Of a stretch of DNA of 64,000 bases, positions 1-12,897 are shown one piece after another. This stretch comes from Cornus controversa (Eukaryota > Streptophyta > Magnoliopsida > Cornales > Cornaceae), in NCBI GenBank assembly GCA_026545225.1, contig CM048846.1, forward strand, positions 36,157,501-36,221,500, given 5' to 3'. The first letter of the stretch is position 1. Every line of letters begins with the position of its first letter. A program made the translations under genes and the position numbers. A model generated the notes under the pieces. The model was not told the DNA's origin, did not search any database, and saw only the letters and a list, made by a program, of their open reading frames with translations.

Positions 1-1239
1 TAATGAGAGGAAAAACTGAGGAAGAACATGCATGATGAATTTCAAAAAACAGTAACAACCCAGAAAAATAAATTTGAACTCCTATCTAACAGATAAGCCT
101 AAAATAAGGGGAAAATGAGGGCAAGAGATGTGCATTAAAAAATTCTTATCGTTAAATGCTTTGTCGCACAGCACCAAAACATTTCAACTTTCTTAATTGG
201 TTAAGGATATCTAAAAACAATTTAAATCCCTGATAAGACTAGATTTTAATATTTTCTTGCCAAGAAATGAATTATATAACCAGTCAGACTCTGATTGATT
301 TATTTATACTCTAAATAATAAGGTAAATGATGCCAAAAGAGCAGGAGAAGCATGAATTGCGGGGCAATAAGTTGATAACATGATAAAACATCATAGGTGG
401 ATCTCAAAAGGAGACAAATCAATAATGAGGTCATGAAATTTGAAGAAACAAAATATTAATTAAACAATTTTCATGAAGTTGGATACAATAGGGCAAACCT
501 GCACATAGATGACACGCCAATCTTGTAAAATTTTTCCAAGTTTACACCTTTGCCATGCAACATTTGTACAAAGAATTTTAAGCAAACTGACCACTAACTG
601 CATTATTTAAACACAAATTATAGATATCAGACAAAACAACTGGTGAAAGAAGCTGAAAGTATACAAAAAAGGACATGAAAATGAGGCTTATTCCATCCCC
701 ACTCTCCTTTTTTTTTTTCTTCCCAGCAAGCCAAAAAAAATACTTGAGAACAAAACACAAACTGTTGCATAGATGCTCAGCTAGACGACAATAACAAAAA
801 ACTAATAATAGAGTTCCATGTCGCTTCTGATAATATCTGTCAATGCAATGCTGTAATGGAACTCACACAGGTATACTTGTTTTTCTTCCTCTTTGTGTTG
901 CTGAAAATGTCAAAGTAAGGAGCATAAATAATATTTCTTTTGCATGAGCAATGATTCCTAATTTCCTATGTATTCATTTATCTCTAGCATCCGTCCGAGC
1001 CCTTCAAATCTGAGTGCCAAATGCGATACGAACTTGGTCTTCTTTTATATTCTACCAGTTATACTTTTTGTTGACATTTGTTGTTTAGTTTACTGGGCAT
1101 TAATTGAATCTGGTTCCCTTAATTGATATGTCATTTGTTTATTTCATTTTAGTGGTTTGTCATTTTTTTTTAGTGGTTATCCTACTGCTCGTTTTAATTT
1201 TCTATTAATTGAGATTTATTTATTTATTTTTGATGTGTG
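1..1239. other. AT-rich non-coding stretch
   Basis: I see no coding potential, RNA gene or clear repeat here. If the CACTA right end at 10232 belongs to a very large element, this stretch would lie inside it, because no matching left terminus (a CACTACAAGA start) occurs in 1-9700. That placement is inference. Confidence 0.4.
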
Positions 1240-1249
1240 AAATTGGCAG

Positions 1250-1395
1250 TGGTCCACCTAGATTTGAAGGAGATAGGCCAAGGTTTGGTGATCATGAAGG
1301 ATATTGGATACTGTGGAGGTCCTAGAGGACTCCCTGGTGAGTTTGGTGAGAAGCTAGGGAGGAGCTCCAGCTGACTACCAACCTTCATTTAGGGT
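1250..1395 (+). pseudogene. Ribosomal protein eS10 C-terminal fragment
   Basis: Codons after an acceptor-like ...ttggcag resemble the Gly/Pro/Arg-rich C-terminal tail of plant cytosolic ribosomal protein eS10: GPPRFEGDRPRFGDH, then GPRGLPGEFG, then GAPADYQPSFR in shifting frames. It ends at a GT (tttagg-gtaatt) that could serve as a splice donor. The small-subunit core domain is absent and the frame is broken, so no eS10 can be made. It sits only about 170 bp upstream of an unrelated SMXL fragment on the same strand. This arrangement is typical of gene pieces picked up by a transposon rather than of a normal locus. The family call rests on the recognisable tail motifs only. Confidence 0.6.
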
Positions 1396-1563
1396 AATTT
1401 TTCTGTTTGGTTATCGTTATTAGTGTAATTGCTTGCTGCTTTGTGTATTTTTGGATTCTAAAGCTAGTATATTTGTTCCAAGATTGAATAAGAATTTTTT
1501 TTGGGGGCAAGGAAAATAGGAATATTTCATGTGAAAATATATTATAAATTTGCACTGTTCTTG

Positions 1564-2640
1564 TCAAGCCCTTCTCTCTCTCCAATGCCTTGGTTGCTGC
1601 CTTCAAGCGTGCGCAAGCTCACCAACGGCGTGGCTCCATTGAAAACCAGCAGCAGCCCATTTTGGCTTTGAAAGTAGAGATAGAGCAGCTCATAATCTCA
1701 ATCTTAGATGAACCAAGTGGATGTAGAGTCATGAGAGAGGCTGGTTTTTCTAGTCCTCAAGTGAAAACCAATGTAGAACAAGCTGTCTCTTTGGAGATCT
1801 GTTCTGAAAGTCCTGTGAATAGCCAGTCCAAGAAAATTAGCACCAAATCACCAAGTTTTGGCACCAATTTCTCTCATTTTCCACCAATGACTCAGTTTAG
1901 ATCATAACTAAGCAAACCAAGTACCGATAATCAAGTTTTGAGTGATGATGTAAATAGTGTTTTAAACACATTCATGAGCACTAAAAGGAAAAACACTGTC
2001 ATTGTGGTGAGCAAAGGAAAAACTACTACTGTCCTGTGGAACTCATGATTATGGAACTTAGTAGAATGTTGAGTGCAATTGGAGAGAGTGGAAGGTTGTG
2101 GACAGTGGGGATTGCAATTCTTCAGACTTACATGAGGTGTAAAACAGGCCAACCTTCTCTAGAGTCTCTTTGGCAACTTCATGCTCTTACAGTTCCTGTT
2201 GGCAGCTTGGGACTAAGTCTCAACCTTGAAAGGTATTTTTATGAACTTAATTATCTATAAGTTTCATATTTGGATTTCTTATATCTCCATTTTCTTTTTG
2301 AATGTTTGTCTCTAAAATTATTAATTTTTTTATGTGTATTACTAAAAGTAGATATGTAGCTAGGTTAAGAAATTTTATTCCTAATTTTTGAATTTTGGTT
2401 TTACATTAATCTTTTTTCTTTTACTCTTTCCAGTGATGGATCTAGTTGGTCACTTCTTAAAACTGGAGTTGAGCAGCAGCTGACTTGCTTGCTCGGCTAA
2501 TTTTAGGAGAGAAGCTCTAACCATACCAACCACTACTCATAACCATGAATCCACCACCACTTCGACCAGCTCAAGCTTTCCTTCATGGCTTCAACAGTAC
2601 AAGGAAGAGAAAAGAAGAGCGAGTATCAATGATCAGGTTT
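1564..2640 (+). pseudogene. SMXL (SMAX1-like, Clp-N type) gene fragment, broken
   Basis: Strong resemblance to the SMXL3/4/5 branch of HSP101/ClpB-like nuclear repressors (strigolactone/karrikin-type family; this branch acts in phloem formation). Visible in order: the Clp-N segment with [17 protein letters not shown], then [20 protein letters not shown] and [20 protein letters not shown] (about 1580-1790); a linker ending in a stop near 1905; a DVNSVLNTFMSTKRKNTVIV piece (about 1945-2005); then, after an internal deletion and frame change, CPVELMIMELSRML...GESGRLW...TYMRCKTGQPSLESLW (2030-2230). A GT..AG intron (about 2232-2433) separates this from DGSSWSLL, and SFPSWLQQYKEEKRR follows near 2577-2625. 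Retention of the intron shows a genomic copy, not a retrocopy. The D2 ATPase and EAR motif are missing. Probably captured together with the eS10 fragment by the CACTA element ending at 10232. Confidence 0.82.
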
Positions 2641-5600
2641 TCATTTTGACACAAGCCTAGTTCTATATATATATAAACCATCAGTATCAATGTTGGTTAA
2701 CAAGAATTGGAAAACTGTTACTTGATCTAAACCTCCTGGTACTGTATAGGCCGCCGCTAACCCCCCAACCTTAAGAGATATGACAATTGACCTGGACTGC
2801 TAATAGTAATAGCTCCATGCTGAAAGATATTTCTATCTATTGATAAATACTTAATTAACCTATAATATTTCCTCCTATTGTGTTAGCAACTTTAGAGCAC
2901 GCACTTCAATTTCATGCTTTGAATGAAGACAGGAATTTAACACAATCTTGATAGGGCATTCCATGCTAATAGACCCAATTTCATAGGGCTATGCTGCCCC
3001 CCAAGAAAAATCACTCTGTGATTATAATAACATACATAAAAAGAAAAAAAATTAATTTTTTTTTAATCCCATAAAGGTTACAAACAAAATTACACTAGCA
3101 TGTTCTAAGCTCCTACTAAGTGCAGCTCCCATGGACCATTCATAATAGATGCAGACAACCTTCATGACAGTGGGTTCTTTTGTTATGTTCTTCTAGGCGA
3201 ATTACCACCAGTTTTTCTAATAAAAAAGTAAAAATAGGGGATTCAATTAATCCAGTAAAAAAAACCACTTACCCTGAACAAAATAGCCAAGTTATTATTA
3301 TAATATAAGAAATTTAAATTTCCAATGAACAGACACATTTCATGATATGATTGGTGTTTTTTTTTATACTTTTGGTGACAATTCTACCACCAAACCTTTC
3401 CAATATTATAATTTGTCGTTTAAGTCTTCTGTGCATGATTGTATCATTTTCAAAGAATCTTTCAAATAATTTAATTACACTAATCTGGAGACCAATAATA
3501 TAACTCTCAAAGCTACAACTAAGAAAACTTTTGTTAATATAATAGAATGACAAAAATGAGAATAACTAGCACTCATATACCTGCCAATGTACAATTTTTA
3601 ATGATGTATGCACTAAGCAATCCAATCTGCAAGCACAACAAGCAAAATATTACACAACATACATTGAAGTTTATGGAGGATGAGATGACATCTTTAAGTG
3701 CACAGTCACCTATGATAGCACAGGGTACTGAAATGCCCTAAAGAAAGAAGCCCAATGCACAATTTTTTCTCAAAACCCAACCAGTTTTATACAAAAGAAG
3801 CCATGTGACATTTTACTGTACATGGCCATGGTTTGAGTTATGTGAATTGCCTTAAAGCTTTCTTCCACTTTGAGGGTGAGAATACCTGAATCATAGTTTT
3901 CTTTGCATGTTTTACTTGAGTTGTGTTATTCCGCCATTTATTTGACCTGAGAATCTTTTTGCATACATGTATATTTATTGGTGTGCCCATCATAATTGTA
4001 TTCAACATTCATATTAGGTATGTATAAATACTTTTTATCAACAGTGATGGTAGTTTGCTTTAGAAAGTTGAGTGTCTACTGCCAAATACAATATATGTAT
4101 GGAGCTTTGTAAGCTTGTGTGACTAACTCTCCCTTCACAGCTACACCATAATATTTCCTTTAGACAATGGATGACATTAAGGTGACGACCAGTACACCAA
4201 GGATTCGTACTCTTACTTGTTAACCCTAGTAGATCCTAATTCTCACTCCTTAAAAGTCTTGACTCTAGAGCGGCTCATAGAACCCAAATGTTATGCATTC
4301 TCGACATTTAAACGGAACCAAATACTTTTTCCTTCCTACTAAGTATAAATCACTCTTTTGTCCCAAAACAAAAGAAAACTCACATATTTTGCTCATAACC
4401 TGTTCTGGAACTTGCTGCCCCTTCTCCTCAAAACCCTCCAACTCCTCTTTACCACTCACCTTTCCTAAGGGATTGATTACAAGTGGAGTGCAGTGTATAG
4501 GTGAGTCACCAATAGAAATTTCCCTTTTAGGCGTGGATTGTTCCTGATTTTGAGAACTTAAGGGATGGTTACATCAACATCCTTGCATAATTGATTCAAT
4601 GCAAAATATACATAAAACTTGTTAATAGTTTGTTAAGTGAACTTCGTGTTAGTCTATTTATTTAAGGATTCCGTCTCTCTCTATCTCTCAACGTACCACA
4701 TAGATACACTTGCACCAACCCATGTTTTTCTCGATGGTTCTAGCATTCATTTAATGTTGTGCAAGTGTTTGAATTCGTTCCCTCGTGTAATATTATTATT
4801 TGTTCCTTTTTTCCCTATGGTTCTTGTAATTGTGTTAATGGCACGACTCTCTACTCACATCCTCCATGACCCATCTTTCTTTGGTGTTAGCAATGCTGGA
4901 AGGCATTATTGAAATGCTAAATAACACGAATTGACTAAATTTATGGGGAAACTCTTAAAAACAACAGAAACACAAAAATAAATGTAAAAACTATACTATG
5001 CACATAATTCAGGAATTAACATTTGCAACTTAAGAGGCTTGAATGTGCAATATTCGGCATTTATCACATATTATACAATTATTATACATAAAGAATTTTC
5101 CCCAAAATAAATACAATCAAAACAAAATTACATAGCTTAGGGTTACATCAAGCCACTAGGAGTGAAGTTAGCTTCCTATAGGAGTGGTTGAAACCTCCCT
5201 TCCCTCCTTAGCTTCTCTCCTTCTGAATACATTTTTGTGCCGGAGCTACTGAATTCCAGTAGCTCCCTCTATCTCTCAATATGCATCTAGATGTCTCTAT
5301 GAATCCTCTTGTGCCTCTGTTTGAATTCTTTTATAGCCAAATGCTATTAAATCATTGAAATGGCTTTTGCATATAAAAATGCATAGCAATGGTATCAATG
5401 TCAGCAACCTCATTTGCATTTAATCTCTTCAATGTGTTAGCTGACCAAACCCATATTCTTCGTCTCTTCCTTCACACTCCCACCATTTCTTTTTCTTTTC
5501 TTATTCTCTACCCACTCATTCTCATCTTCTCTTATTTCTTTCTTTTCTCTCTTTATTTTTCTTTTATTCTCTCTCTGCTAATCTTCTCATTCTTTAACTG

Positions 5601-7441
5601 ACCACTCTCTATTTTCTCCACCAATTCTATTATTTTATTCCCCACCTTTTTCCTTTTCTCATTCAGCATCAATATATATATGAATAGATATATGTATATT
5701 ATTTTTCCCTTCTTTTTCTCTTCCCCCTTTTCTCTCTTTTACCTCTCTTCTCTATCTTCTTCTACTGATTCACTCTCCTCCTAATCGGATGCCCAATCTC
5801 TCTCTTTCTTTTTCTTTTCTTTTTTCACTTTCTTGGTTGACACAACACACACATAATACATATATCAAACAAAATCATGTCTCAACCATATTTTTCAAAC
5901 ACAGAATGATTGTGTATAATAGAATCATATGGATGAAATCAGAGAGGAAGATTTGAAGTGATATGGATGATATCAGAAACTGAAAATAGTAAAATAGAAT
6001 TATATGCTCAAGAAATCAATATTTGCAAGAGCAAGGTAAGGTAAGTTTTACCAATTTATGGTGAAGTAAAACTAATTTAAGAGCCCTAAATAGTTGTAAT
6101 TAGTCAACAAGTATGATAAAAGATCACACTTCTAGGGGATGGATATTGAGGTTACTTAATTTGACTTTATGCTTAAGAAATATACCCAACAACAACCAAC
6201 ACCATTGCAGGCAAATTGATCACCCAATTCTAAATCTTTCCACATGCCACAAGAAAGTTGGAATAAGCATTAGTAATTTAGCACAATCTAGCGGCTTAAT
6301 TGAATCTTCTTCCAATAAAAGCACAAAATATCAATTTAGGAATATATATATATATATATATGCAGCTCCAAGCATTCATTCCAGAGGCACTATTATGTAA
6401 TTAAGAACTAAAGTAGCAATGACTAGGATATGAATTTTCTTTCCTTTCCTTTCATTTAACTTTTTACAGGGAAAAATTAACTTTATTAGAATAAAGTACC
6501 AGATCAACAAGAACTGGTTGAACAATTGCAGATACAAATCTAGCACAAAATATGTTATCAAGAAATCATTTAAGTGCCACAATTACTTGTACTTGGCAGC
6601 CTAAGTATATGTAAACCATTAACCTTTTTTTCGTCCCAAACATGTTGGAAGCCTATGACTAGAGTAGAGAATTTGATCCAATCAAGAAGAGGAAATTGGA
6701 AAATCACAATCCGAAAGTGACAAAATTCTCAACATAATGGGCTTGCTAATGCACAGGATCTACCAAATTAAACTTTCATTGAACACATAGCATTGAATGA
6801 CAATTCCATGAAAAGACATCAACCTAATTAAGCAATACATGTATATATATATATATATATAGTTTTATTCTTTTGAAGATTTGAATTTTCTTTTAAGCAT
6901 ATATATTATATCCTCCACCATAGACCACTTTTTTTTATGAAAACACAGCATCTCCATGGCGGCTAAGTACTTTTCATCTACACTTCTCAACATTTCTATA
7001 AGGCATCTCCTCTTAACATTGCACATGAAAGGAAACTGAGAACTCATCAATATAGAGTTCCATATGATGCTAGCATGCTTACATACAGATGAAGGGAAAA
7101 AAATTCATTGGTTAAAAAGTATTACCTGCCCTTTCCTAGCCAACTAACACCCAAGTTCACCAGGGTGGTTGCTGACAAACAACCTGCAGAAGTCAACCAG
7201 ATTGATTATTTTACCAATTGACAAAGCTTCTAAAGTGCAACAAGAATATCAAAAGTTCCCCATTACCAAAATAATAGAATTATATTAGCACAATACCAAA
7301 CTTTATATGTAAAAAGATCATTTATCTTCTAAAAAGTAAAATTTAACAACAAAAAGAACAACATGGAAACTATTTACTGCAACTATCAAATTATAATTAG
7401 GTAAAAATGATTAACTATGATGAGATACACACACACACACG

Positions 7442-7500
<59 letters not shown>

Positions 7501-9480
7501 GGACAGACAAAATTTGTCCATTGACAGGGCCGTTAGAAGAGAATCACCCATTTTAAAATACCAAACTTTGGTCTTGGGAAAAGTATGGCTGATTGGTCTA
7601 GAATTTTGATCACAAAAGATTTTCAATAGAATAACCATCTTATAAACCCCATCATCATATCAATTCCCGGGCTGCTATATTACCCCATCCCCATCAATAA
7701 CCTAGACTTATCAATCACAAAATCATTTGCTCACAACACACCATAATAAAATCAGCCATAAACTAAGACATCAGATATTGAGAAAGAAGATGGGAATCAT
7801 ATTCAAGAAAATGGAACTAGATTCATAAAATGGAAATTATATTCAGAAGCCCCAACTTATTTGGGGGGAAAAGGGAATTTTTTTTTTCGTCAGAGTATTT
7901 TAGATATCAAAAAGAAGAAGCAAACATGTTTTAAAAATAACAAAACAAAACAAAAATATAGAACTATTAGATCTTTGTGTATAGAGAGAGATAAAGAGAT
8001 ACACAACAACTAAATGAAGACAATATCTAACCTTAACCCAATAATCTCTTTATATCCTCTAAATGAACGTGGAAAACAATGAATCTAATTTTATGGTACC
8101 AATGCAGAACTGCAAACAAGCCACGGATTAATTCAGGAACTCAATTGAAAAAATAATAAAAATAATTGCAGAATGAGAACCAAAGGTATAACAAGTTGAA
8201 TGCACTGAAGGCTACAAATTTTGATTGAAATTTTGAGTAGTCATTTCAATTAAGATATAAACAACTCTATCTAAATGACTCGAAATAAAACAAAAAGTAC
8301 AAACTTTGGCTTTTGTTACGAAATTTGCCAACCTACGACATTAAGTCCTAACAAAGGTCAATTCGTTGATGGAAGTTGAGGCATTATTATTAATTGCTTT
8401 ACCAAATGAAGAGTTATTACGTTCTCTTCAGCTATCTAGTTTCAAAGCAGGGCTCTTAAATAAATTTTTTGGTCATCTTTTATGAATTTATTTTGATGCA
8501 GGTTTTATCATTGTTTTTATCCAAGGGAAAGTGGTGGCCCCAAAGTCTACTAACACCCTAAATTCAACCCCAATATAAAGGTTATATTTTGCTTACCTGC
8601 ATTATTAAAAAGAAAAACACATGTAGTGGCCTGATGAAGTTAGAAGAACTTTTTTTTTCCTCCTTGCAGTAAGTAGTTAGAACAGAAGAACTTCAAGATG
8701 ATAATTATACATTACTAATACTAATGAACACAATCAACTCAATAGTTCTAACCTCTATTTCCTGCTTGTTCCTTTTCAATTTCTTTTTAGTTTCCAAAGA
8801 TTTTAAGCATCTATCTGCAGATCATTCTTAGAATTTGTATTTATTCTACTATTATATTAAACCGTTCCAGATCACTTCTTTGTACAAATAGGGTTTGTTT
8901 ATACTCATCCAAGAATAAATGGAAATTCTTTATGATGCAAATAGTCCTCGTATATATTTAACAAATGCATGTTCTCTAAACTGAGACTGGAAATTTCATT
9001 TTGCCAGTCCAGCCAAGCAACCATAACTATTTTATTTGATAATTAAACGTAATGTCTTGATGCAGTTAAAAGCAAAATACTACATGGATAAACTTAGGTG
9101 CATAGTGACAAGTATCATACTCAACAATTGTAGTGTTGTTTTCTTGCTTATTCTTTATTTATTTATTTATTTTTTCTGTTGTTGAAGATTTCAAACCATC
9201 TATCAGTGGATCTCTCCTAGAACATACTGCTAACCTAGTTTCACTAACTAAAACTACATCATCAATGAACAAGATTCATCCGAAGACATGAATGCATAAA
9301 AACAACTACTATGGGAGCATAAAGAAGTCTGAACTGTATCAAATCTAAATTATAACATGGAAGGGAATTTATTGAACTAAAAGCTTCAATTTGTAACCAA
9401 TGAATAAATACTTTTCAATGACAACAAAAAAGGCCCATCAAATCCATGTAGTGAGTTTAATTTTTATTACAGACCAAAAA
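2641..9480. other. Long non-coding AT-rich interval
   Basis: No gene recognised on either strand. Short ORFs here are low-complexity or accidental. It holds a pyrimidine-rich tract (about 5455-5860), short (TA)n runs (about 6340-6361 and 6842-6861) and the CA/TA microsatellite listed separately. It may be interior sequence of the CACTA element whose right end is at 10232, which is an inference. Confidence 0.4.
7426..7500. repeat. (AC)n-(AT)n compound microsatellite
   Basis: About 60 bp of AC dinucleotides, with GCACGCAC interruptions near its start, run into about 16 bp of AT. It makes a spurious Cys/Val-rich ORF on the minus strand. Confidence 0.97.
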
Positions 9481-9481
9481 A

Positions 9482-9648
9482 GAGAAACACAGAAAATCTA
9501 TATTTAAATTACCAATCTATGTACCAAAGACCTAAAAAGAGTACCAAATCAAAGAGTTCCAAATTAGAAACACAAAAAATCTATATTTAAATTACCAATC
9601 AATGTACCCAAGACGTAAAAGGAGTACCAAATCAAAGAGTACCAAATC
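9482..9648. repeat. Two-copy direct repeat of about 83 bp
   Basis: Two adjacent copies share AAATCTATATTTAAATTACC, then CCAA(A)GAC(C/G)TAAAA(A/G)GAGTACC, then AAATCAAAGAG, with a few substitutions. A third partial unit (aaatcagagg...aaaggagtacc) follows. Function unknown. Confidence 0.8.
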
Positions 9649-9954
9649 AGAGGGGATTTTAAAGGAGTACCTTTTAGGATAAGCTTCGATCATAGAGGAG
9701 TTCTTTATTACAGACTTTGCCTCAATCAAGCTTGTTTAAGCTGAAGAACGACGTTGATTAGAGGTTAGGGTTTGATTGAGCTTTGATCTAGAGAGGGTTA
9801 GAGATTTTGGGGTTTTCAGTTATGTGCGGGAGTCAGAAATTAGAGAACGGTGCTGATCATAGGTTAGTTTGAGCTTTCATCTACAGAGGGTTAACGTTAG
9901 ACTTGATGAGGATTTGGGTTATGCGCGGGAGATCAAAAATTGCACCGCCCAAAG

Positions 9955-10232
9955 TGAAGAAAAAATTAGAGCTTTCTATCACGGGCCAAGCGTGTGATAG
10001 ATATTAAACTTTCCAACGCGGGCATGGCCCGTCATAGAAAGGTTATTTTCTAAGGCGGGCACACATAGCCCGTCGTAGAAAGTATTTTCTATGACAGGCT
10101 ATGGATGACCGCCTTAAAAAATAACCTTTCTATGACGGGCTACACGGGCCCGTCGTAAAATGTACTTTTTACGATAGGCTATGCGGGCCCGTCGTAAAAG
10201 CCCTGTCATTAAAACCCAAAAATCTTGTAGTG
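9955..10232. mobile_element. CACTA (En/Spm-type) transposon, right terminal region
   Basis: The region ends in ...AAATCTTGTAGTG, the inverse of the CACTACAAGA terminus of plant CACTA transposons, at 10232. Just inside lie repeated, often palindromic ACGGGC/GCCCGT and TTTTCTA(C/T)GAC units. They match the subterminal repeat arrays that CACTA transposase-associated proteins bind. No left terminus of this family is in the window, so the element either starts upstream of position 1 or is a fragment. If it extends left, it contains the eS10 and SMXL fragments. The subterminal repeats differ from those of the other two CACTA elements here. Confidence 0.75.
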
Positions 10233-11199
10233 TCAAGTAGTTAAGATGGAGCCTTGGAGGTTTGATTGATCGAGCAAGGTACAGCGGGGGCAATCAAAGT
10301 TTTGTAGGAGGATCATGACATCTTGACATATAGAGTAAGGAAGAATTGGCTCCTTGAGTGAAAAGTCCCTAAATCAAACTCGGTTATTAGAACGATCCTT
10401 GAGTGGAAGTCCCTAAAGAGTGATTTGGTTTGTATGCAAGATTGAAGCTGCATTAAGTTGTCTTAATCAATGTGTTGGGAAGCGATGATTGGCTTGATAG
10501 AATTTGAGCCAAGGTCTATATTGCTATGAATTACGTCATAAATATCTACTCTAATTAGGTTTCCATTATAGAGTTGCATTTTGTTAGGAATTCATATTAG
10601 ACGAGTATGGGCTTCAAGGAATTATAATTGGAAAATTTTTCTACAAGTCATACTTTTCAATTGTAAGAACCAATAAGTCTTAAAATAATTTTGTTAAGAC
10701 AACTAAGTCCTACTTTTAGGCAATATTTTCAATTAAGTTCATAATCCCACTTACATTGATTTTCTTCTAATAGTGCCATTTTTTACAGAAATATCATTAA
10801 TGTCATTCTTATATAAAATTATTCAAAAAAAAGATTTATATTATCATGATAACATTATATATACATACGCCAATTTAATTTCAGTCGTTGAATTCCATTC
10901 AATGACCGAAATTAAAAATAACCAATAAAGTTATTTTTTGAGTTTTATAATGTCCAAAACCACTTCAAATATTAGAGGTGTTCTAAATAAAAATAACTCC
11001 TTAAAAATAGGATGCATTAGGGGGGAAAAATCCAATAACCGTTTGAAGGGAGAAAAAGCCTTCCTTTCAAGAGGACAAAAATAAAAAAATAAATAAAAAT
11101 TCTGACGGCACCTCAATGTTATTGGAGGGACAACTTTGTTTTTTCTTCTTTTCTTTCTCTATTCTGTTCTGGCCCTTCTTAATTGGTAGTCTATTCAAG
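10233..11199. other. Unassigned non-coding stretch
   Basis: No gene or repeat recognised. It begins directly at the CACTA terminus (flank tca). Short ORFs show no familiar domain. Confidence 0.4.
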
Positions 11200-12111
11200 G
11201 ATTAATACATTAATATAGTAAAATATAGGAAATTCTTATGCTTAAAAATATTGCATCCTTGAAGCTGTCCTCAACACAAAAACTAAAACTAGAAGAATGT
11301 AAAAGCAAAACAACTAGTGGAATGACTTAATGAAAAAATGACAATTAATACATTAATATAGGAAAATTTTAAATCAACTAGATTGGGCTTCTTTTTAAGG
11401 CATTATCCAGCCTTTTATTTCCATTTTTCTCATTCTTTCCACTAAGGGTAAAAAAAAAAAATCTTTCCACTAACATGTTATGTTATATTAGAGCGTAAGA
11501 AGACAACATTCTTAGAACATGCTCAATACAAAATCTAAAAAAACATGCATGTAAAAGCGGAAAGACCAATGGCATTTACACTAAGATATGACAAAATCAA
11601 CTTTGTTGAACACTCTAAATAACAAAAAATAGAAATATAAAAACCAAATACAAGAATTCAGGTAAGCATAAAATTCTTGTTTCCTCCTAGAAAACAAAAG
11701 GTTAGAAAGATGATAACATTTTTTTTTTTAATTTGAAGAAAATAAAAGGGAGAGAAATTACATACCTACTATCTACATCCACGATTTCCCTTCCCTGTTT
11801 GGAAAGGTAATGGCTAGCGATCTTCTTCTGTAGTTCTCTTTCTTTTCCATTTGTATGTCAACAATTTATTTGTTTGGAATGGCAATGGCTAGCGATTTTT
11901 TGTATGTCAACAATTTATTAGTGGCTTAATAGGATGAGATTAATATGTAACCACCAGTGCCGGTTGTTGAAAAAGTAATTTAATATGAAATATAGAAGGT
12001 TTTTCTTTAAGAAGAATTTGAATGTGAAAGTAACTCTCCCTAATAAAAAGGGTAAAATATTAATTTGAAAAGAAAAGAGGTGTTTGTGATTAAGAAGGTA
12101 ACTCTTTAGCT

Positions 12112-12166
<55 letters not shown>

Positions 12167-12284
12167 TTTTTATTATAGGTTCAAAGGATATGAAGGTAAT
12201 TAAAAGTGTATATATAATATTTATTTTTAAAGTAACACTAACAGAAGGAAAATCAGTGAGTTTTTGATATATTTATTTATTTAT
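11200..12284 (-). other. 3' flank of TNL paralogue, duplicated at 29640-30382
   Basis: Runs of near-identical sequence are shared with 29640-30382, for example the CTGTCCTCAACACAAAAACT block, the CATACCTACTATCTACATCC block and GTAACACTAACAGAAGGA. The duplication therefore extends beyond the C-terminal exon into the 3' flank. It contains a pure (AT)n tract of about 55 bp near 12115-12170 that is missing from the other copy. Confidence 0.75.
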
Positions 12285-12748
12285 CTTACCTGACAACTGG
12301 TCGTATAAACTTGTGTGGCCGGGGGCGGGTCCATTACTAGATGAATACCCCACTTTTTCACCTTCAATGGCACAATTTTGGCGGATTGAAAAATACTGGC
12401 CTGAATGTAACAAGCATTAGAATTACCCATTAACCAACATTTTTTACTGGGTACATTTGGACGTAACCCACGAGTTCTATGAGACAATATGATGTGATCT
12501 GAGCTGCTTTTGACGAATTTATTTAGATAGAAAACGAGTTCATTATAACCATTGATCTTGAGTGAAATGTAGCCCAAATAATCACATCCGATATCTCAGA
12601 TAACAGCGCAAACAACAATTCCTTTGAGGTTAGCGCAAGAATTTGGATCCACCATTAAACACAATGGGTCTTCACCACTCTCACATATGTGGTTGAACCA
12701 GCATGGAATCTCACCTCTTGGGAGAAGGATACATGTATCACCAATGTC
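12285..12748 (-). pseudogene. TNL C-terminal (C-JID) exon, second copy
   Basis: This minus-strand exon encodes a C-JID-type post-LRR domain of TIR-NBS-LRR proteins. It opens with GDTCILLPRGEIPCWFNHIC and continues through NLKGIVVCAV, LSHRTRG, KCWLMGNSNACY and KVKKWGIHLVM. An acceptor (cag) precedes it at about 12749 and a GTAAG-type donor follows, matching the exon at 30383-30852. Relative to that copy it has a 9-bp insertion carrying an in-frame TGA after CAVI (about 12596). Elsewhere its frame is better: the extra T that frameshifts the other copy at ACYIQA is absent. The rest of this paralogue is missing upstream, where the sequence switches to a gypsy integrase at about 12826. Confidence 0.8.
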
Positions 12749-12825
12749 CTGTTTCATCATATAAAAACCATATATATATATCAATGATTTACTTAATTCT
12801 GTGAGAAAGAGGATATATATAAAGA

Positions 12826-12892
12826 GAAATAAGAAGATACGGGTATTATTGGCCAGGAGTCTTGAAAGACTGCATAGAGTATCACTACAACA
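12826..12892 (+). pseudogene. Ty3/gypsy integrase zinc-domain, left piece
   Basis: Codons RRYGYYWPGVLKDCIEY match the segment just ahead of the zinc-binding CxxC of Ty3/gypsy integrases. The piece stops at the CACTA terminus (12893). Its continuation, AKSCNACQRHG, starts immediately after that transposon at 20011 in the same register. Left of 12826 the sequence is TNL-derived, so the gypsy element has lost everything 5' of this point. Confidence 0.85.
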
Positions 12893-12897
12893 AATTA

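Noticed and set aside
7411-7638. Cys/Val-rich minus-strand ORF
   Set aside because: Product of the (AC)n microsatellite; no protein-like sequence outside it.
10233-10640. Open-looking frames after the first CACTA end
   Set aside because: All frames carry frequent stops and no domain is recognisable.
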